Shown here: piece after piece, positions 1-9,495 of the stretch | Layout of the letters: the number at the start of each line of letters is the position of its first letter | Position numbering within the stretch: position 1 is the first letter of the stretch | DNA from: Leptospira montravelensis | GTDB lineage: Bacteria > Spirochaetota > Leptospiria > Leptospirales > Leptospiraceae | Length of the DNA stretch: 64,000 nucleotides | Direction of reading: 5' to 3' | NCBI RefSeq assembly: GCF_004770045.1 | Contig: NZ_RQFO01000020.1 | Location: 25,574-89,573 of the forward strand | Made by a program: the position numbers and the translations under genes | Notes under the pieces: model-generated | What the model was told of the DNA's origin: nothing | The model's database searches: none | The model's input: the letters and a program-made list of their open reading frames with translations, nothing else

Positions 1-823
1 ATGGATCAGGATTTATAGTCCCCCAAGCAGGGCTTACTGTAACATCTGCGATGACTGTTGGTATTTCAAGTGTCGTTGCTGTGGAAAAAGCAATTAGGTA
101 TTCTTTATCGAGAGGAATGCCCAATGCACTTTTTGCGTTTACATTAACTCGCAATCGATAAGTTGCACCTAAATTCAAAGGTGATTTTAGCCTCAATGTC
201 AATTCGCGAAAGCTTGAATCCCAAATCGGAGTGAATAAGGCACTTGCTCCCTCAATAGTAACTGCATTATTTGTGGTAACCGGATCCATTGGTTGTGAGA
301 ATTTTACCAATAGATCTGACCCTACAGGCCAACCCAATTGTAGCTCTCCGCTAAGTGGTGGGTTTGTTGCAACTACTGTCGGGGCTCCTCCAACACCTAT
401 TGTATAAAAACTAGAAATAAAGTTTTTTGCCATTCTATTTCCGTCTTTATCTTTTGTGCTGCTTGCGTTTAAGTTAATTTCATATTTCTTTCCTTGAGTT
501 AAGCCCGCAGAAAAATTCAATATCAATCGACTGTCAAAAACCCAAGATGGATTGAAAGAAGTATTGCCACCTGGTGCTGATATGCTAATCGCCGATTCAA
601 CCAACGAACGATCCATTGGTTTCGAAAAATCTATAATGATAGGAGAGTCAATTGGAACTTGGGTGGCTTCTGAAGAAGGATTAACAAAAAGTATCTTAGG
701 ATAAACAAAACCGTCCTCAATTCTTGCTCCCAGTAAACCTAATATATCTCCTTCATTTGGGATTTTACTACATCCCAAAAAAAGGAGAACAAAGCTGAAA
801 ACAAAAATGATTGTTGTTTTCAT
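1..823 (-). CDS. Lipoprotein with repeated Ig-like (Big_5/SbsA type) domains, C-terminus cut by window edge
   Basis: Seen: the frame is open from an ATG at 823 to base 1, about 274 codons, so the C-terminal end is missing. The first residues form a type II signal peptide ending in FLGC (Cys about residue 18), so the protein is probably lipid-anchored and surface or periplasmic. Two similar modules follow, each with the signature of Big_5 domains (DFSKPMD and KFSQPMD, with alternating beta-strand patterning). Its ATG overlaps the stop of the upstream gene (TAATG), so it is the last visible gene of a four-gene minus-strand operon. Family known: such domains are common in spirochaete lipoproteins and mediate adhesion or assembly. 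The specific role is unknown. Confidence 0.8.
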   Translation of the reverse strand, partial: MKTTIIFVFSFVLLFLGCSKIPNEGDILGLLGARIEDGFVYPKILFVNPSSEATQVPIDSPIIIDFSKPMDRSLVESAISISAPGGNTSFNPSWVFDSRLILNFSAGLTQGKKYEINLNASSTKDKDGNRMAKNFISSFYTIGVGGAPTVVATNPPLSGELQLGWPVGSDLLVKFSQPMDPVTTNNAVTIEGASALFTPIWDSSFRELTLRLKSPLNLGATYRLRVNVNAKSALGIPLDKEYLIAFSTATTLEIPTVIADVTVSPAWGTINPDP

Positions 824-1416
824 TATTTTCTTTTTGCTTTTTTCGTTAATTCGGGAGTTGGTTCATTTGACTCCGCTACATTACTTAAACCAGCGTTACG
901 ATATATCTCGTTAAGATCTCTTTTAATTTTGTCAGATCTTTTTGCGATTTCAATCCCATGAGAATATTGAATCAAGGCATCTTTCACATTTCCTTCTTGC
1001 TCAAACAACTTTCCAAGGTAATAATGTGCGTCTATTTGATTATCATCTAACTGTATAGCTTGTGATAATTTTTGTTTAGCATCATCTCGTTTGGATGAAT
1101 CCAACATATATATTTTCCCAAGCCAGGTAAGAGAAGATGCGTTACCAGGGAAGTCATCGAGTATGTCTTGAAATGTTTCAGTTGCATTCTCGTGTTTTCC
1201 AAGATAATATTCTGTTTTCCCTTTCATTAACCTGGCGGAAACAAAACTGCTATCAGCTTTTACAGCATTTGAAAATTCTACTAATGCCTTTTCCAAACTC
1301 TTCTTTGCATAAAAATCAACGCCTTTTGCATATGAAGAAACTGCATCCTCGCGGTTTTTGCAGTTTAACACCAAAAACAATAAAGCAAAAAGTAACAGAT
1401 ATTTTTTATTACTCAT
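823..1416 (-). CDS. TPR-repeat lipoprotein
   Basis: A 197-residue protein. The signal peptide ends in LVLNC (Cys 19), a lipobox. Residues 25-165 consist of consecutive tetratricopeptide units (patterns such as AKGVDFYAKKSLEKALVEF, LGKIYMLDSSKRDDAKQKL and YLGKLFEQEGNVKDALIQY), which normally form protein-binding superhelices. The C-terminus is lysine-rich (KKAKRK). The start overlaps the preceding stop as TGATG and its own stop overlaps the next ATG, so translation is probably coupled along the operon. It is likely an envelope scaffold acting with the other TPR protein encoded at 2021-2608. The partner is unknown. Confidence 0.85.
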   Translation of the reverse strand: MSNKKYLLLFALLFLVLNCKNREDAVSSYAKGVDFYAKKSLEKALVEFSNAVKADSSFVSARLMKGKTEYYLGKHENATETFQDILDDFPGNASSLTWLGKIYMLDSSKRDDAKQKLSQAIQLDDNQIDAHYYLGKLFEQEGNVKDALIQYSHGIEIAKRSDKIKRDLNEIYRNAGLSNVAESNEPTPELTKKAKRK

Positions 1417-2024
1417 CAGGGAATTATTGTGACCTTATTTCTTTCTTTAATTTTAGCTAAAATAACCTTTGCTTCTTCTGCTCTATTTTTTGCAGATAAC
1501 TCTAGCTTTCTCCAATAAATAAATTCTTTCAGAACTAATTTCTCGGACTCAGAGAGGTTTTCTTTTTTTAAAATTCCTGCTTCCTTCAATTTTGCGACTA
1601 TTTCAGTTTCGTTTGCAACTTCATCTGAAACTTTTAACCCACCAGTTTTCTCAAATATATAAAAATCTAATATACCTTTTACTAAATAAGGCTTTATATA
1701 TTCTTTAAAAGACTGACTGGAAAAATCAATATCAGCAATAGCTTCCGATAATAAAATAGACTCATTGATATAATTTTCAAGATAGAGCCTTGCTTCCTCT
1801 GGATTAAAAAGAGGGGGTTTTTTTTCAAAATAAAGACGCAAGTGTCGAACATACTCTTTATATGCTTCCTTTGAAAACTTTTTATCTCCTATCAAAAACA
1901 AAGCTGGTTCACCAATTCTTTCATCAAGAATGTGCTCGGCAACACCTTGTATATTCTTGCTGCCTTTACAAGAATATACAGCCATCAAAAACAAAAGAAG
2001 AGATAAAAAAATTCTTAATTTCAT
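1416..2024 (-). CDS. Helical lipoprotein of unknown function
   Basis: A 202-residue protein with a lipoprotein signal (lipobox VYSC, Cys 19). The rest is charged and predicted helical (EEARLYLENYINESILLSEAI, FIYWRKLELSAKNRAEEAKVI). The segment 45-120 resembles the N-terminal chaperone helices of SurA/PrsA-type proteins, but no PPIase domain follows, so I do not assign that function. It overlaps the upstream TPR gene by four bases (ATGA) and the downstream gene by one base, which places it in the middle of the operon. I do not recognise a named family. Confidence 0.75.
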   Translation of the reverse strand: MKLRIFLSLLLFLMAVYSCKGSKNIQGVAEHILDERIGEPALFLIGDKKFSKEAYKEYVRHLRLYFEKKPPLFNPEEARLYLENYINESILLSEAIADIDFSSQSFKEYIKPYLVKGILDFYIFEKTGGLKVSDEVANETEIVAKLKEAGILKKENLSESEKLVLKEFIYWRKLELSAKNRAEEAKVILAKIKERNKVTIIP

Positions 2025-2608
2025 TTACTCAGCTCTGAAATTCTAACTTTTGCATCTTGAACTGGTTGTTTCATCTCAGGGGATGCAATTTTAATAAAAA
2101 TTTCAAAGGATTCGATCGCTTTCTTTTTATCTCCCTTTCTCATATACATTAATGCTAAATTATATCTAGCCTCGGGGAAATTTGGGTTATTCTCAGTTGC
2201 TGTTTTATAATATTCCAATGCTTTTGAGACATTCTCTTTTTTCTGATACAAAACTCCCAAATTATAGTGTGCCCTAAAAAAGTCCGGATCAATTTCCAAT
2301 GACTTTTTAAAAAATAACTCAGCTTTTTCCTCATCCTTTAACAACAGATAAGTAAAACCAATATTATTCGGGTATTCAGGTGACAAAGGATCTTTGTCAT
2401 GCGCTGATTCAAACTTTTTTCTAGCATCAAGTACTTCACTCTTTTGTAGTAAACCAATTCCCTCAGAGTTTAGTTTCGCTGCCTCAGATACATCCTTCAA
2501 TTTACCTTCCTCGCTTTGTGCGCACACACTAGTGAATGACAACACGATCAAAGAAACAAGAACAAGCGTTATAACTTTCAAATTCTTTACCTTTTCCATT
2601 TTGGCCAC
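2021..2608 (-). CDS. Exported TPR-repeat protein
   Basis: A 195-residue protein with an N-terminal signal peptide (hydrophobic residues about 10-28, cleavage after VCAQ-like Ala) and no lipobox. Residues 45-190 are four TPR units (for example NNIGFTYLLLKDEEKAELFF, YNLGVLYQKKENVSKALEYY and YNLALMYMRKGDKKKAIESF). It is the first gene of the operon running left to base 1. The outermost start is a GTG at 2608. An in-frame ATG at 2599 gives an equally good signal peptide and may be the real start; neither has a clear Shine-Dalgarno sequence. It is probably a periplasmic scaffold; its partners are unknown. Confidence 0.85.
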   Translation of the reverse strand: MAKMEKVKNLKVITLVLVSLIVLSFTSVCAQSEEGKLKDVSEAAKLNSEGIGLLQKSEVLDARKKFESAHDKDPLSPEYPNNIGFTYLLLKDEEKAELFFKKSLEIDPDFFRAHYNLGVLYQKKENVSKALEYYKTATENNPNFPEARYNLALMYMRKGDKKKAIESFEIFIKIASPEMKQPVQDAKVRISELSK

Positions 2609-2690
2609 GCTAACCTATTCATCGTATTACGAAAGTATTAATCTTTAATTTTATTTGACATTAAGAAATATAATTACAACTTAACCCAAA

Positions 2691-3323
2691 ATGAAACGCT
2701 TCAAGCTCCCTCTTAATAGAAGACACCTAATTTTTGCTACATTAGGTATCGCTGCAACTTTAGTTATACTCATACTTTATGTCACTTACAACCGAGCAAA
2801 GTGTACATCCGGCGATTGTGATACTGGTTTTGGAGTTTTAGAGTTAAAAGATGGAACTTATTATGCTGGTGGCTTCCTAAACCATAGATTTCACGATTAC
2901 GGAATTCTGAAACATATTAGTGGTGAAAAATATGAGGGATACTGGCATAGAGGGGAAAAAAGTGGGAAAGGCAAAATCTATTATGCTGATGGCGCTTTTT
3001 ACGAAGGCAACTTCAGAAGAAATATAAAACATGGTGAAGGATATTATGTCTGGTCCGATGGAACAAAAATAGCAGGTTTTTTTGTTGATGGAGAACCACA
3101 GGGTAAGTGTACGTTAACTCTACCTAATAAATTAACTTTAATCGGAGAATACAACCGAGGGATTGTAATCAACGGAGAAGGAATTTACATTTACGATGAC
3201 CAATCACGTTATATTGGGAATTGGAAAAATGGGAAAAGAAACGGCAAAGGAACCTTACTTTCTCCCACTGGTGAAATAGTAAACTCTGGGACCTGGAAAA
3301 ATGACGCCTTTCAAGGAAATTAG
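2691..3323 (+). CDS. Membrane-anchored MORN-repeat protein
   Basis: A 210-residue protein with one transmembrane segment (about residues 14-32) near the N-terminus, then repeated MORN units to the end (motifs such as YEGYWHRGEKSGKGKIYY, YEGNFRRNIKHGEGYYVW and YIGNWKNGKRNGKGTLL). MORN repeats form extended beta-sheets; in bacteria their partners are mostly unknown. The gene stands alone and diverges from the TPR operon, with about 80 bases between the two start regions. It is convergent with the amt-cyclase gene. No catalytic domain is visible. Confidence 0.85.
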   Translation: MKRFKLPLNRRHLIFATLGIAATLVILILYVTYNRAKCTSGDCDTGFGVLELKDGTYYAGGFLNHRFHDYGILKHISGEKYEGYWHRGEKSGKGKIYYADGAFYEGNFRRNIKHGEGYYVWSDGTKIAGFFVDGEPQGKCTLTLPNKLTLIGEYNRGIVINGEGIYIYDDQSRYIGNWKNGKRNGKGTLLSPTGEIVNSGTWKNDAFQGN

Positions 3324-3399
3324 TTTTTTTTAGATTTTGATTCAAAGTTTAAATGTTCTTTTTCCATTAGTCTTTAAATGAAAAATTTAGCATTCTCTT

Positions 3400-5490
3400 T
3401 TAGGTTGCAAACTGAAAATACGGCAAACTTGCCTCTGGTTCGCGTATTCTTTGTTTGACGAGGAAGGTTTTAATTTTTCCTTTCCCTTTCACTTCAATTT
3501 CTCCCCGGTCTTCCAATACAAAGTCGGATTGAATCAGGTTTGCAGTAGATTCTGTAATTTGAATTTCATTTGGTAGACCATGTGATTCCATACGCGACGC
3601 AAGGTTTACAGCATCGCCCCAAATATCGTAAATAAATTTTTTGGTCCCAATGACTCCTGCCACCACTGGACCTGTATTGATACCAATACGCATACTGAGT
3701 CTAGATCCACTTTTACCAAGTTTTAATCTCGACAATAAAGATTTCATATCCCAAGCCATGTGAGTCGCAAGTAAAGAATGATACGGGTCAGGTGCTGGTA
3801 AACCTGCCACTGCCATATAAGCATCACCAATAGTTTTAATTTTTTCCAAACGATACTTTTCAGCTAATACATCGAAATAAGAAAAAATTTCATTTAGGAT
3901 GCGAACCACTGCTTCAGGTTTCATACCAGAGGAAATTTGTGTAAAGCCAACTATATCGGCAAACAATACAGATACTTCTGGATAACTATTTGCAATTAAA
4001 CCTTGTTTTTCTTTCAACTCTTCTGCAATTGCCTTAGGAAGAACATTTAACAAAAGTTTTTCAGCGCGTTCTTGTTCATTTCGTACTTTTTCATAGGCAT
4101 TGGCAATTTCAATTCGAGAGTCTTCATTTTCTTTTAGAGTAGTACGCACCTTTCCCAAAACTAAGTTGTATCTCTCTGCAATTTGTCCCACTTCCGTAAA
4201 AGGTTCTACAGGTACATCGAGTGCTAAATCACCCGTTTTATGTTGATAATCCATAGATAAAAATAGATCAATCAATTCGGTTGTTGCCTTATGTTCTGAA
4301 ATATTCAATCCTATTCTTTCTTCAGTTTCATCAACTCGTAAACGATAAATACGGTTGATACCGTTAAAAATGATAAAAGCCACAACAAATGCAAATAGAC
4401 CTATAACAACAGCTCCAAAAAGTTGGATTAGAATCAAATCCCCTCTTCCATTGGTCGCACCCAGTTTTTCAATATCTCCAAAAATCCCTACGGCAATGGT
4501 ACCCCACAGCCCTCCCACTAAATGGACAGGAACGGCGCCCACAGCGTCATCGATCTTCCATCTTTCTAATATTTTCTCTGCAGGGATAGTGAGCCCACCG
4601 GATATCATTCCAATGATGGCTGCTTGCGCAGGCTCTACACAGTCAGCACTGGCAGTAATCGCAACAAGTCCCGCCAAAGATCCGTTTAATGGTGAAATTG
4701 CCTCGGGGTATCCTTTTACAAACCAAGTTAAAAATAATGCTACCATCATTGAAAAACCAGAGGCAATAATTGTATTTAGAATAACAATTGGTACAGATCC
4801 ATTAAATGCTAGCGTACTTCCTCCGTTAAATCCCATCCAACCAAACCACAGAATAATACCACCTAACATCGCAAGAGGCAAGTTACTGCCAGTCACTGAT
4901 TTAGAAGGTTCCCCCTCAGTAAATCTGCCAAGCCTTGGACCAACAACTAGAAGGAGCGCTAAAGAAACCCAACCTCCGACACTATGAACTTGAGTAGAAC
5001 CGGCAAAGTCATGGAATCCAAGTTTCTCTAACCAACCTCTCGAAGTCTCAATGAATGTGCCTCCCCAAACCCAGTGACCTACAATGGGATAAATGATTCC
5101 TGAAATAAGAGCTGTTGCCAAAAGATAGGAAGGAAATTTTAATCGTTCTGCCACTGCACCAGAAACGATAGTAGATGCCGTTCCACAAAACATAAGTTGA
5201 AACAAAAAGAAAGTGGGAGGCCAGGCATTGTCTTTGGGGAAAGTCGGTAAAAATAAATTTGTTCCTAAAATTCCATAGAAGGAAGAACCAAACATAATAC
5301 CAAATCCAAACAAATAGAATAAAAGTGTCGCAACACCAAAATCGGCGATGTTTTTAATTGCTACGTTAATCGAATTTTTTGCCCGAGTTAAACCAGACTC
5401 TAAAACTAAAAACCCACCTTGCATCATCAGCACAAGACCCGAACAAACGAGTACCCATAAAATATCTAATAGATTCTTTTGAACCGACAT
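3400..5490 (-). CDS. Ammonium transporter (Amt/Rh) fused to class III adenylate cyclase
   Basis: Single chain of 696 residues, counted from the ATG at 5490, which has GAGG five to six bases upstream. A TTG at 5502 would add four residues. Residues about 1-385 are an 11-helix Amt channel with the pore histidines H169 and H323 of the twin-His site. Residues 405-485 form a linker with HAMP-like and coiled-coil character. Residues about 500-665 are a class III cyclase with all catalytic positions: metal aspartates D512 and D556, adenine-selecting K552 and D622, and transition-state N629 and R633. The K/D pair predicts cAMP rather than cGMP, and a full active site on one chain predicts homodimeric pairing. 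Inferred role: ammonium sensing or transport coupled to cyclic nucleotide output. Confidence 0.93.
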   Translation of the reverse strand: MSVQKNLLDILWVLVCSGLVLMMQGGFLVLESGLTRAKNSINVAIKNIADFGVATLLFYLFGFGIMFGSSFYGILGTNLFLPTFPKDNAWPPTFFLFQLMFCGTASTIVSGAVAERLKFPSYLLATALISGIIYPIVGHWVWGGTFIETSRGWLEKLGFHDFAGSTQVHSVGGWVSLALLLVVGPRLGRFTEGEPSKSVTGSNLPLAMLGGIILWFGWMGFNGGSTLAFNGSVPIVILNTIIASGFSMMVALFLTWFVKGYPEAISPLNGSLAGLVAITASADCVEPAQAAIIGMISGGLTIPAEKILERWKIDDAVGAVPVHLVGGLWGTIAVGIFGDIEKLGATNGRGDLILIQLFGAVVIGLFAFVVAFIIFNGINRIYRLRVDETEERIGLNISEHKATTELIDLFLSMDYQHKTGDLALDVPVEPFTEVGQIAERYNLVLGKVRTTLKENEDSRIEIANAYEKVRNEQERAEKLLLNVLPKAIAEELKEKQGLIANSYPEVSVLFADIVGFTQISSGMKPEAVVRILNEIFSYFDVLAEKYRLEKIKTIGDAYMAVAGLPAPDPYHSLLATHMAWDMKSLLSRLKLGKSGSRLSMRIGINTGPVVAGVIGTKKFIYDIWGDAVNLASRMESHGLPNEIQITESTANLIQSDFVLEDRGEIEVKGKGKIKTFLVKQRIREPEASLPYFQFAT

Positions 5491-5686
5491 CCCTACCCTC
5501 AAAACTAAATTGATCCTGGTTAAATTACCTATTTCAATTGGATTCTAAGTGATAGTTACTTATATTTTCAGATCGGCAAGCCGAATTCTATGCTCAATCA
5601 CCTAACAATAATTTTAATGAATTAACAAGACGTACAGAAGATACATGAATTGTTCATAATATGGGCAACTTGCTTCAACTTTAGTC

Positions 5687-5794
5687 CCTGCGCCACCGAT
5701 CGCAGCGAAAATCCTTTCCTGAAAGGAAAGATTGTAGCGTAGAGCGGGATCGTTATGAGAACAAATTTACATCACCAAACTAATTCGAGGCGCC
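5687..5794 (-). repeat. Interspersed palindromic repeat, copy 1
   Basis: Read on the minus strand it starts GGCGCCTCGAAT, continues about 35 variable bases to AACGA, then CAATCTTTCC, a short loop, GGAAAGGATTTTCGCT, and closes with GGTGGCGCA. The same plan occurs at 26435, 53764 and 62371. The central CTTTCC/GGAAAG arms and the terminal GGCGC ends are inverted repeats. Confidence 0.75.
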
Positions 5795-5811
5795 AAACAA
5801 AAAAAGAAAAA

Positions 5812-5952
5812 CTATCTTTTTGGTTTATAATTTCTGAATATACGAAGGCGTTCTTTATAAAAAACATAAACGAGTTCTAATGAAATAATGGGAAATACAA
5901 AGGCACCGCCTAATGCAGCGAAAACATTTTTAATTTCTTCATGGATATGATT
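5812..5952 (-). pseudogene. C-terminal remnant of a small membrane protein
   Basis: This minus-strand frame is open for 46 codons with no usable start codon. It encodes a hydrophobic helix (GAFVFPIISLELVYVFYKE) followed by a basic tail ending in YKPKR and a TAG at 5812-5814. The upstream stop at 5953-5955 removes the N-terminus. It may be chance, but the composition is protein-like, so I call it a decayed gene with low confidence. Confidence 0.3.
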
Positions 5953-6096
5953 CTAAATCCCTGCTACATTATAAATCGCATCTTCTTATTTCTTATCCGA
6001 TACTTAAAAACTTCGATCATCCGAATCTTCTACGAAATTGGTAAGATGAATAGACAAGGTTGCTTTAAATAATAAGCATTAAAAAATGTAAAAAAC

Positions 6097-6330
6097 ATGA
6101 AATTAACTGTAAAGGTAAAACCGAATAACAAAAAACCAGGATTAGAATTTATATCTGAAACAGATTGTATCGCGCGAATAAAATCTCCACCTGTAGATGG
6201 GCAGGCGAATGAGGAACTGATTTTATTACTTTCCAAACACTTTCATGTTCCAAAAAAAAATATAACGATTCTCTCTGGACTTTCATCCAAAACAAAGTTG
6301 GTTTCAGTTCTTCCAAAAGACCTAGGTTGA
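6097..6330 (+). CDS. DUF167 / YggU family protein
   Basis: A 77-residue protein with the YggU/DUF167 fold signature: MKLTVKVKPNNKKPG at the N-terminus, then CIARIKSPPVDGQANEELI (the conserved PPVDGKAN motif, residues about 31-40), then the helix LLSKHFHVPKKNI and a C-terminal GLSSKTKLV. Its length fits the family (about 75-110 residues). It is a small soluble protein of unknown biochemical role. It is monocistronic here, about 100 bases before the ABC operon. Confidence 0.9.
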   Translation: MKLTVKVKPNNKKPGLEFISETDCIARIKSPPVDGQANEELILLLSKHFHVPKKNITILSGLSSKTKLVSVLPKDLG

Positions 6331-6435
6331 TCATAAGATTCGAACCAGATTCATTTAATTTTAAGTTCACAGATTCTAATCCAAATCTTAAATTTGTAAA
6401 TTAAGAGTTCTTTCTGCACTCATGGTATTTTTAGA

Positions 6436-7149
6436 ATGAAAAAACCCAATATTCTTCTGGAAACGAAAAACCTTGGGAAAACGTACCAAGTAGGGGAAGT
6501 CCCTTTGGTGGCTCTCCATTCCGTTAATCTTAAATTCAATCAGGGGGAACTAACAGTAATGTTAGGTGCTTCCGGATCAGGGAAATCGACACTCCTAAAT
6601 ATCTTAGGGGGACTAGACACAGCAACTACTGGCGAAGTATTATTTCATGGGAAAACATTAGCATTAGAAAATGATGAAGGATTAACTAAATACCGAAGAA
6701 ACCATGTAGGATTTGTATTTCAATTCTATAATTTAATTCCAAGCCTCACAGCGGAAGAAAACGTGCGTTTGGTGACAGATCTCTCAGATAAATCCATGGC
6801 ACCTCTCGAAGCCCTTACGTTAGTTAAATTAGCGGATAGAAAAAACCATTTCCCTGCTCAACTTTCGGGAGGTGAACAACAGCGAGTTGCCATCGCAAGA
6901 GCCATCGCAAAAAGGCCAGAGTTACTTCTTTGCGATGAACCTACAGGCGCATTAGATTTTAAAACCGGTAGAATTGTTTTAGAAGCAATTACAGGGATCA
7001 ATCAAAACTTAGGAACGACTACTGTTGTCATTACACATAATGAGTCCATTGCACAAATTGCTGACCGTATTATTTTAGTAAAAGATGGAACGATTGTTTC
7101 CGACTCAGTAAATCATCATAAAAAACCTGTATCTGAGGTTAGCTGGTGA
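6436..7149 (+). CDS. ABC transporter ATP-binding protein (LolD/MacB type)
   Basis: A 237-residue ATPase. Walker A is GASGSGKST (about residues 43-51), the Q-loop follows [10 protein letters not shown], the signature is [14 protein letters not shown] (about 144), Walker B is [12 protein letters not shown] and the H-loop is VVITHN. The DEPTGALD form and the FtsX-type partner place it in the MacB/LolD/DevA group, which powers mechanotransmission or lipoprotein and efflux systems rather than classical import. The stop overlaps the GTG start of the permease (GTGA), so it is the first gene of a three-gene operon with a permease and an adaptor. Confidence 0.93.
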   Translation: MKKPNILLETKNLGKTYQVGEVPLVALHSVNLKFNQGELTVMLGASGSGKSTLLNILGGLDTATTGEVLFHGKTLALENDEGLTKYRRNHVGFVFQFYNLIPSLTAEENVRLVTDLSDKSMAPLEALTLVKLADRKNHFPAQLSGGEQQRVAIARAIAKRPELLLCDEPTGALDFKTGRIVLEAITGINQNLGTTTVVITHNESIAQIADRIILVKDGTIVSDSVNHHKKPVSEVSW

Positions 7150-9494
7150 TCGGCAAAACCTTAAATATAAAATTACTTCGAGACTTAAAATCCATGTCGA
7201 TTCAGGGATTAACCGTTGGTCTTGTCATCGCAGCCGGAATCAGTTATTTTTCTGCCTCCTGGGCTGCCTATTTTTCGCTGATGGATGCAAAATTAAATTT
7301 TTATAGCAAACATAACTTATGCGAAGGTTTTGTTTATTTAAACCGTGCACCAACTTACATTGAAACTAAAATAGCGGAACTACAGGGTATTTCAGACTTT
7401 GAAACAAGAATCTCGAAAGAAATTGTTTTAGATTTTCCAAATGAAGTATATCCTTCCGCAGCTCAGTTGATATCGTTGCCAGAACATACAAACACCTTAT
7501 ATTTAAAAAAAGGTTTTTTACCAAAACAAAATCAAGATGTAGTCATAAGTGAAAACTTTGCCAACGCCAATCAATTAGAGCCAGGATCTATTTTATCATC
7601 AATCATTGGTGGCAAACGTGTATTCTTGCATGTAACAGGCGTTGGTTTGTCTCCGGAATTTGTTTATGTATTCCGACCCGGGAACCCAATGCCTGACGAC
7701 AAACACTACGGTATTATTTGGATGAAACGAGAAGCAATGGAAGCAAATTTTAACTTCGAAGGTGCATTCAATCAAATTATTTTTCATTTTGCTTCAGAAG
7801 GGCAAGAGAGGTTACGAATGATGCGTGATCTCGACGCATTATTAGATGAGTTTGGTGGAATGGGATCGAAAGAGAGAAAATCTTTACCTTCTGATTCTTT
7901 TTTGAATGATGAGTTTAGGCAACTAAGGACCACTGCTGTTTTTTTACCTGGAATTTTTTTAGCCATAGCAGCGTTTTTATTGCATATTATTTCTAATCGA
8001 ATGATTTCAAAAGAAAGAGAGCAAATTGCAACCTTACGAGCGCTTGGTTATACTTCCAGAGACGTTGCTATTCATTATCTAAAACTTATTAGTTTTATCA
8101 CTGCCATCAGTAGTGTTCTGGGTGTCATTGTTGGATATTTTTTAGGTAATGCAATGACAGACTTGTATGGCAGATTCTATAAATTTCCACAATTGGTTTC
8201 AATCTTTCCGGCGTCACTTGCACTGTTTAGCTTTAGTTTTGGAATCCTCATTGGAGGACTCGGTACAGTCATATCATTGCGGAGCATCATTCAATTAGAT
8301 CCGGCACAAGCTATGCGCCCTGCTCCCCCTGGCACTTATACAATTTCTTTTTGGGAAACCTGGATTACCAATCTTAGAACGATACAAAGAATGGTTCTAA
8401 GGAATCTTTTCAAACGTCCTACACGAACTGCACTTACAATCCTAGGATTGTCTACTTCGATCATGATTATGATCATTGGAAATTTTATACAAGACACCGT
8501 AGGTACTTTGTTAGATCTTCAATTTAATACGATTCAAAGAGAAACACTCACACTCGTTTTTAGAATTCCTGTTGAAGATTCTATATTATTTGAATTAAAA
8601 GAGAAAAAGGGAGTTTTTTTAGCAGAAGGACAACGATCCATTCCCATTAAAATTTCTAAGAACCGGAAATCCAAAGACACAATTTTAACAGGAATTTCAG
8701 AAGGTTCTGGTTTAAGAAGAATCTTAAACCACGATTTACATCCAATCGATATACCCGTTTATGGAATTATGATGAATACCGATTTAGCAACTAGAATGGG
8801 AATTCAAAAAGGGGAATCCATTATTATTGAAACTCTTGATGGAGAAAAAAGAAAAATAGAAGTTACAGTTTCTGCATTTGCTAATGAAATTTTAGGCCAG
8901 GGAGTTTTTATCAATCGTAATAATCTAAATCGAATGTTAGATGAAGGGAGTTTGATAAATCTCGCACTTTTAAAAACGGACCCTTTAGAAGATAAAAATT
9001 TAATTGAAGAATTTAAAGACAATCCTCTAGTCATTGGTTTATTTTCCAAATCTGCCATTCTTACAGGATTTAAAGAAGTTATGCAGAGATCCCTTCAGTC
9101 AACATCCATTGTGATTTTAATATTTACAATTATCATTTCAATTGGCGTCATCTACAATACCGCAATGATCACTTTATCTGAACGTATATATGAATTAGGT
9201 AGTTTAAGAATCCTTGGATTTAGTTTAAAGGAAGTTTTTGAGATTATTGCCTGGGAACTAACTTGGCAAATACTCATTGCCATTCCTATTGGATGTTTAT
9301 TAGGAAATAAAGTTGCTAATCTAATACTAAATGTCAACGAAACAGAAGGATTTAAAATTCCAGTTGTCATTTACCCTTCTACTTATTACTATTCAATCCT
9401 TCTGGCAGTATTCACTGCAGGAATCAGTTTTATCATAGTATATCAAAAATTAAAAACAATGGACTTATTAAGCGTACTCAAGGTGAGAGAATGA
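7146..9494 (+). CDS. FtsX-like ABC permease with two FtsX/MacB cores
   Basis: A 782-residue inner-membrane protein that starts at a GTG overlapping the ATPase stop. Plan seen: a transmembrane helix near 20-45, an extracytoplasmic MacB_PCD-like domain about 50-255, three helices about 265-390 with the FtsX motif LRALGYTSRDV, a further helix about 425-450, a second periplasmic domain, then three C-terminal helices about 645-775 with ELGSLRILGFSLKEVF. This doubled 4+4 layout matches LolC/E-related or DevC-like permeases of about 780-850 residues. The substrate is unknown; with its ATPase and adaptor it probably exports or extracts a lipid or lipoprotein. Confidence 0.9.
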   Translation: MIGKTLNIKLLRDLKSMSIQGLTVGLVIAAGISYFSASWAAYFSLMDAKLNFYSKHNLCEGFVYLNRAPTYIETKIAELQGISDFETRISKEIVLDFPNEVYPSAAQLISLPEHTNTLYLKKGFLPKQNQDVVISENFANANQLEPGSILSSIIGGKRVFLHVTGVGLSPEFVYVFRPGNPMPDDKHYGIIWMKREAMEANFNFEGAFNQIIFHFASEGQERLRMMRDLDALLDEFGGMGSKERKSLPSDSFLNDEFRQLRTTAVFLPGIFLAIAAFLLHIISNRMISKEREQIATLRALGYTSRDVAIHYLKLISFITAISSVLGVIVGYFLGNAMTDLYGRFYKFPQLVSIFPASLALFSFSFGILIGGLGTVISLRSIIQLDPAQAMRPAPPGTYTISFWETWITNLRTIQRMVLRNLFKRPTRTALTILGLSTSIMIMIIGNFIQDTVGTLLDLQFNTIQRETLTLVFRIPVEDSILFELKEKKGVFLAEGQRSIPIKISKNRKSKDTILTGISEGSGLRRILNHDLHPIDIPVYGIMMNTDLATRMGIQKGESIIIETLDGEKRKIEVTVSAFANEILGQGVFINRNNLNRMLDEGSLINLALLKTDPLEDKNLIEEFKDNPLVIGLFSKSAILTGFKEVMQRSLQSTSIVILIFTIIISIGVIYNTAMITLSERIYELGSLRILGFSLKEVFEIIAWELTWQILIAIPIGCLLGNKVANLILNVNETEGFKIPVVIYPSTYYYSILLAVFTAGISFIIVYQKLKTMDLLSVLKVRE

Positions 9495-9495
9495 T

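Larger units (their letters stand above)
5503..6096. other. Gene-free stretch with interspersed repeat and a coding remnant
   Basis: This 594-base gap between the amt-cyclase and yggU-like genes holds one copy of the window's interspersed palindromic repeat (5687-5794) and, on the minus strand, a start-less open stretch at 5812-5952 that looks like the C-terminus of a small membrane protein. The rest is AT-rich with nothing recognised. Confidence 0.6.
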
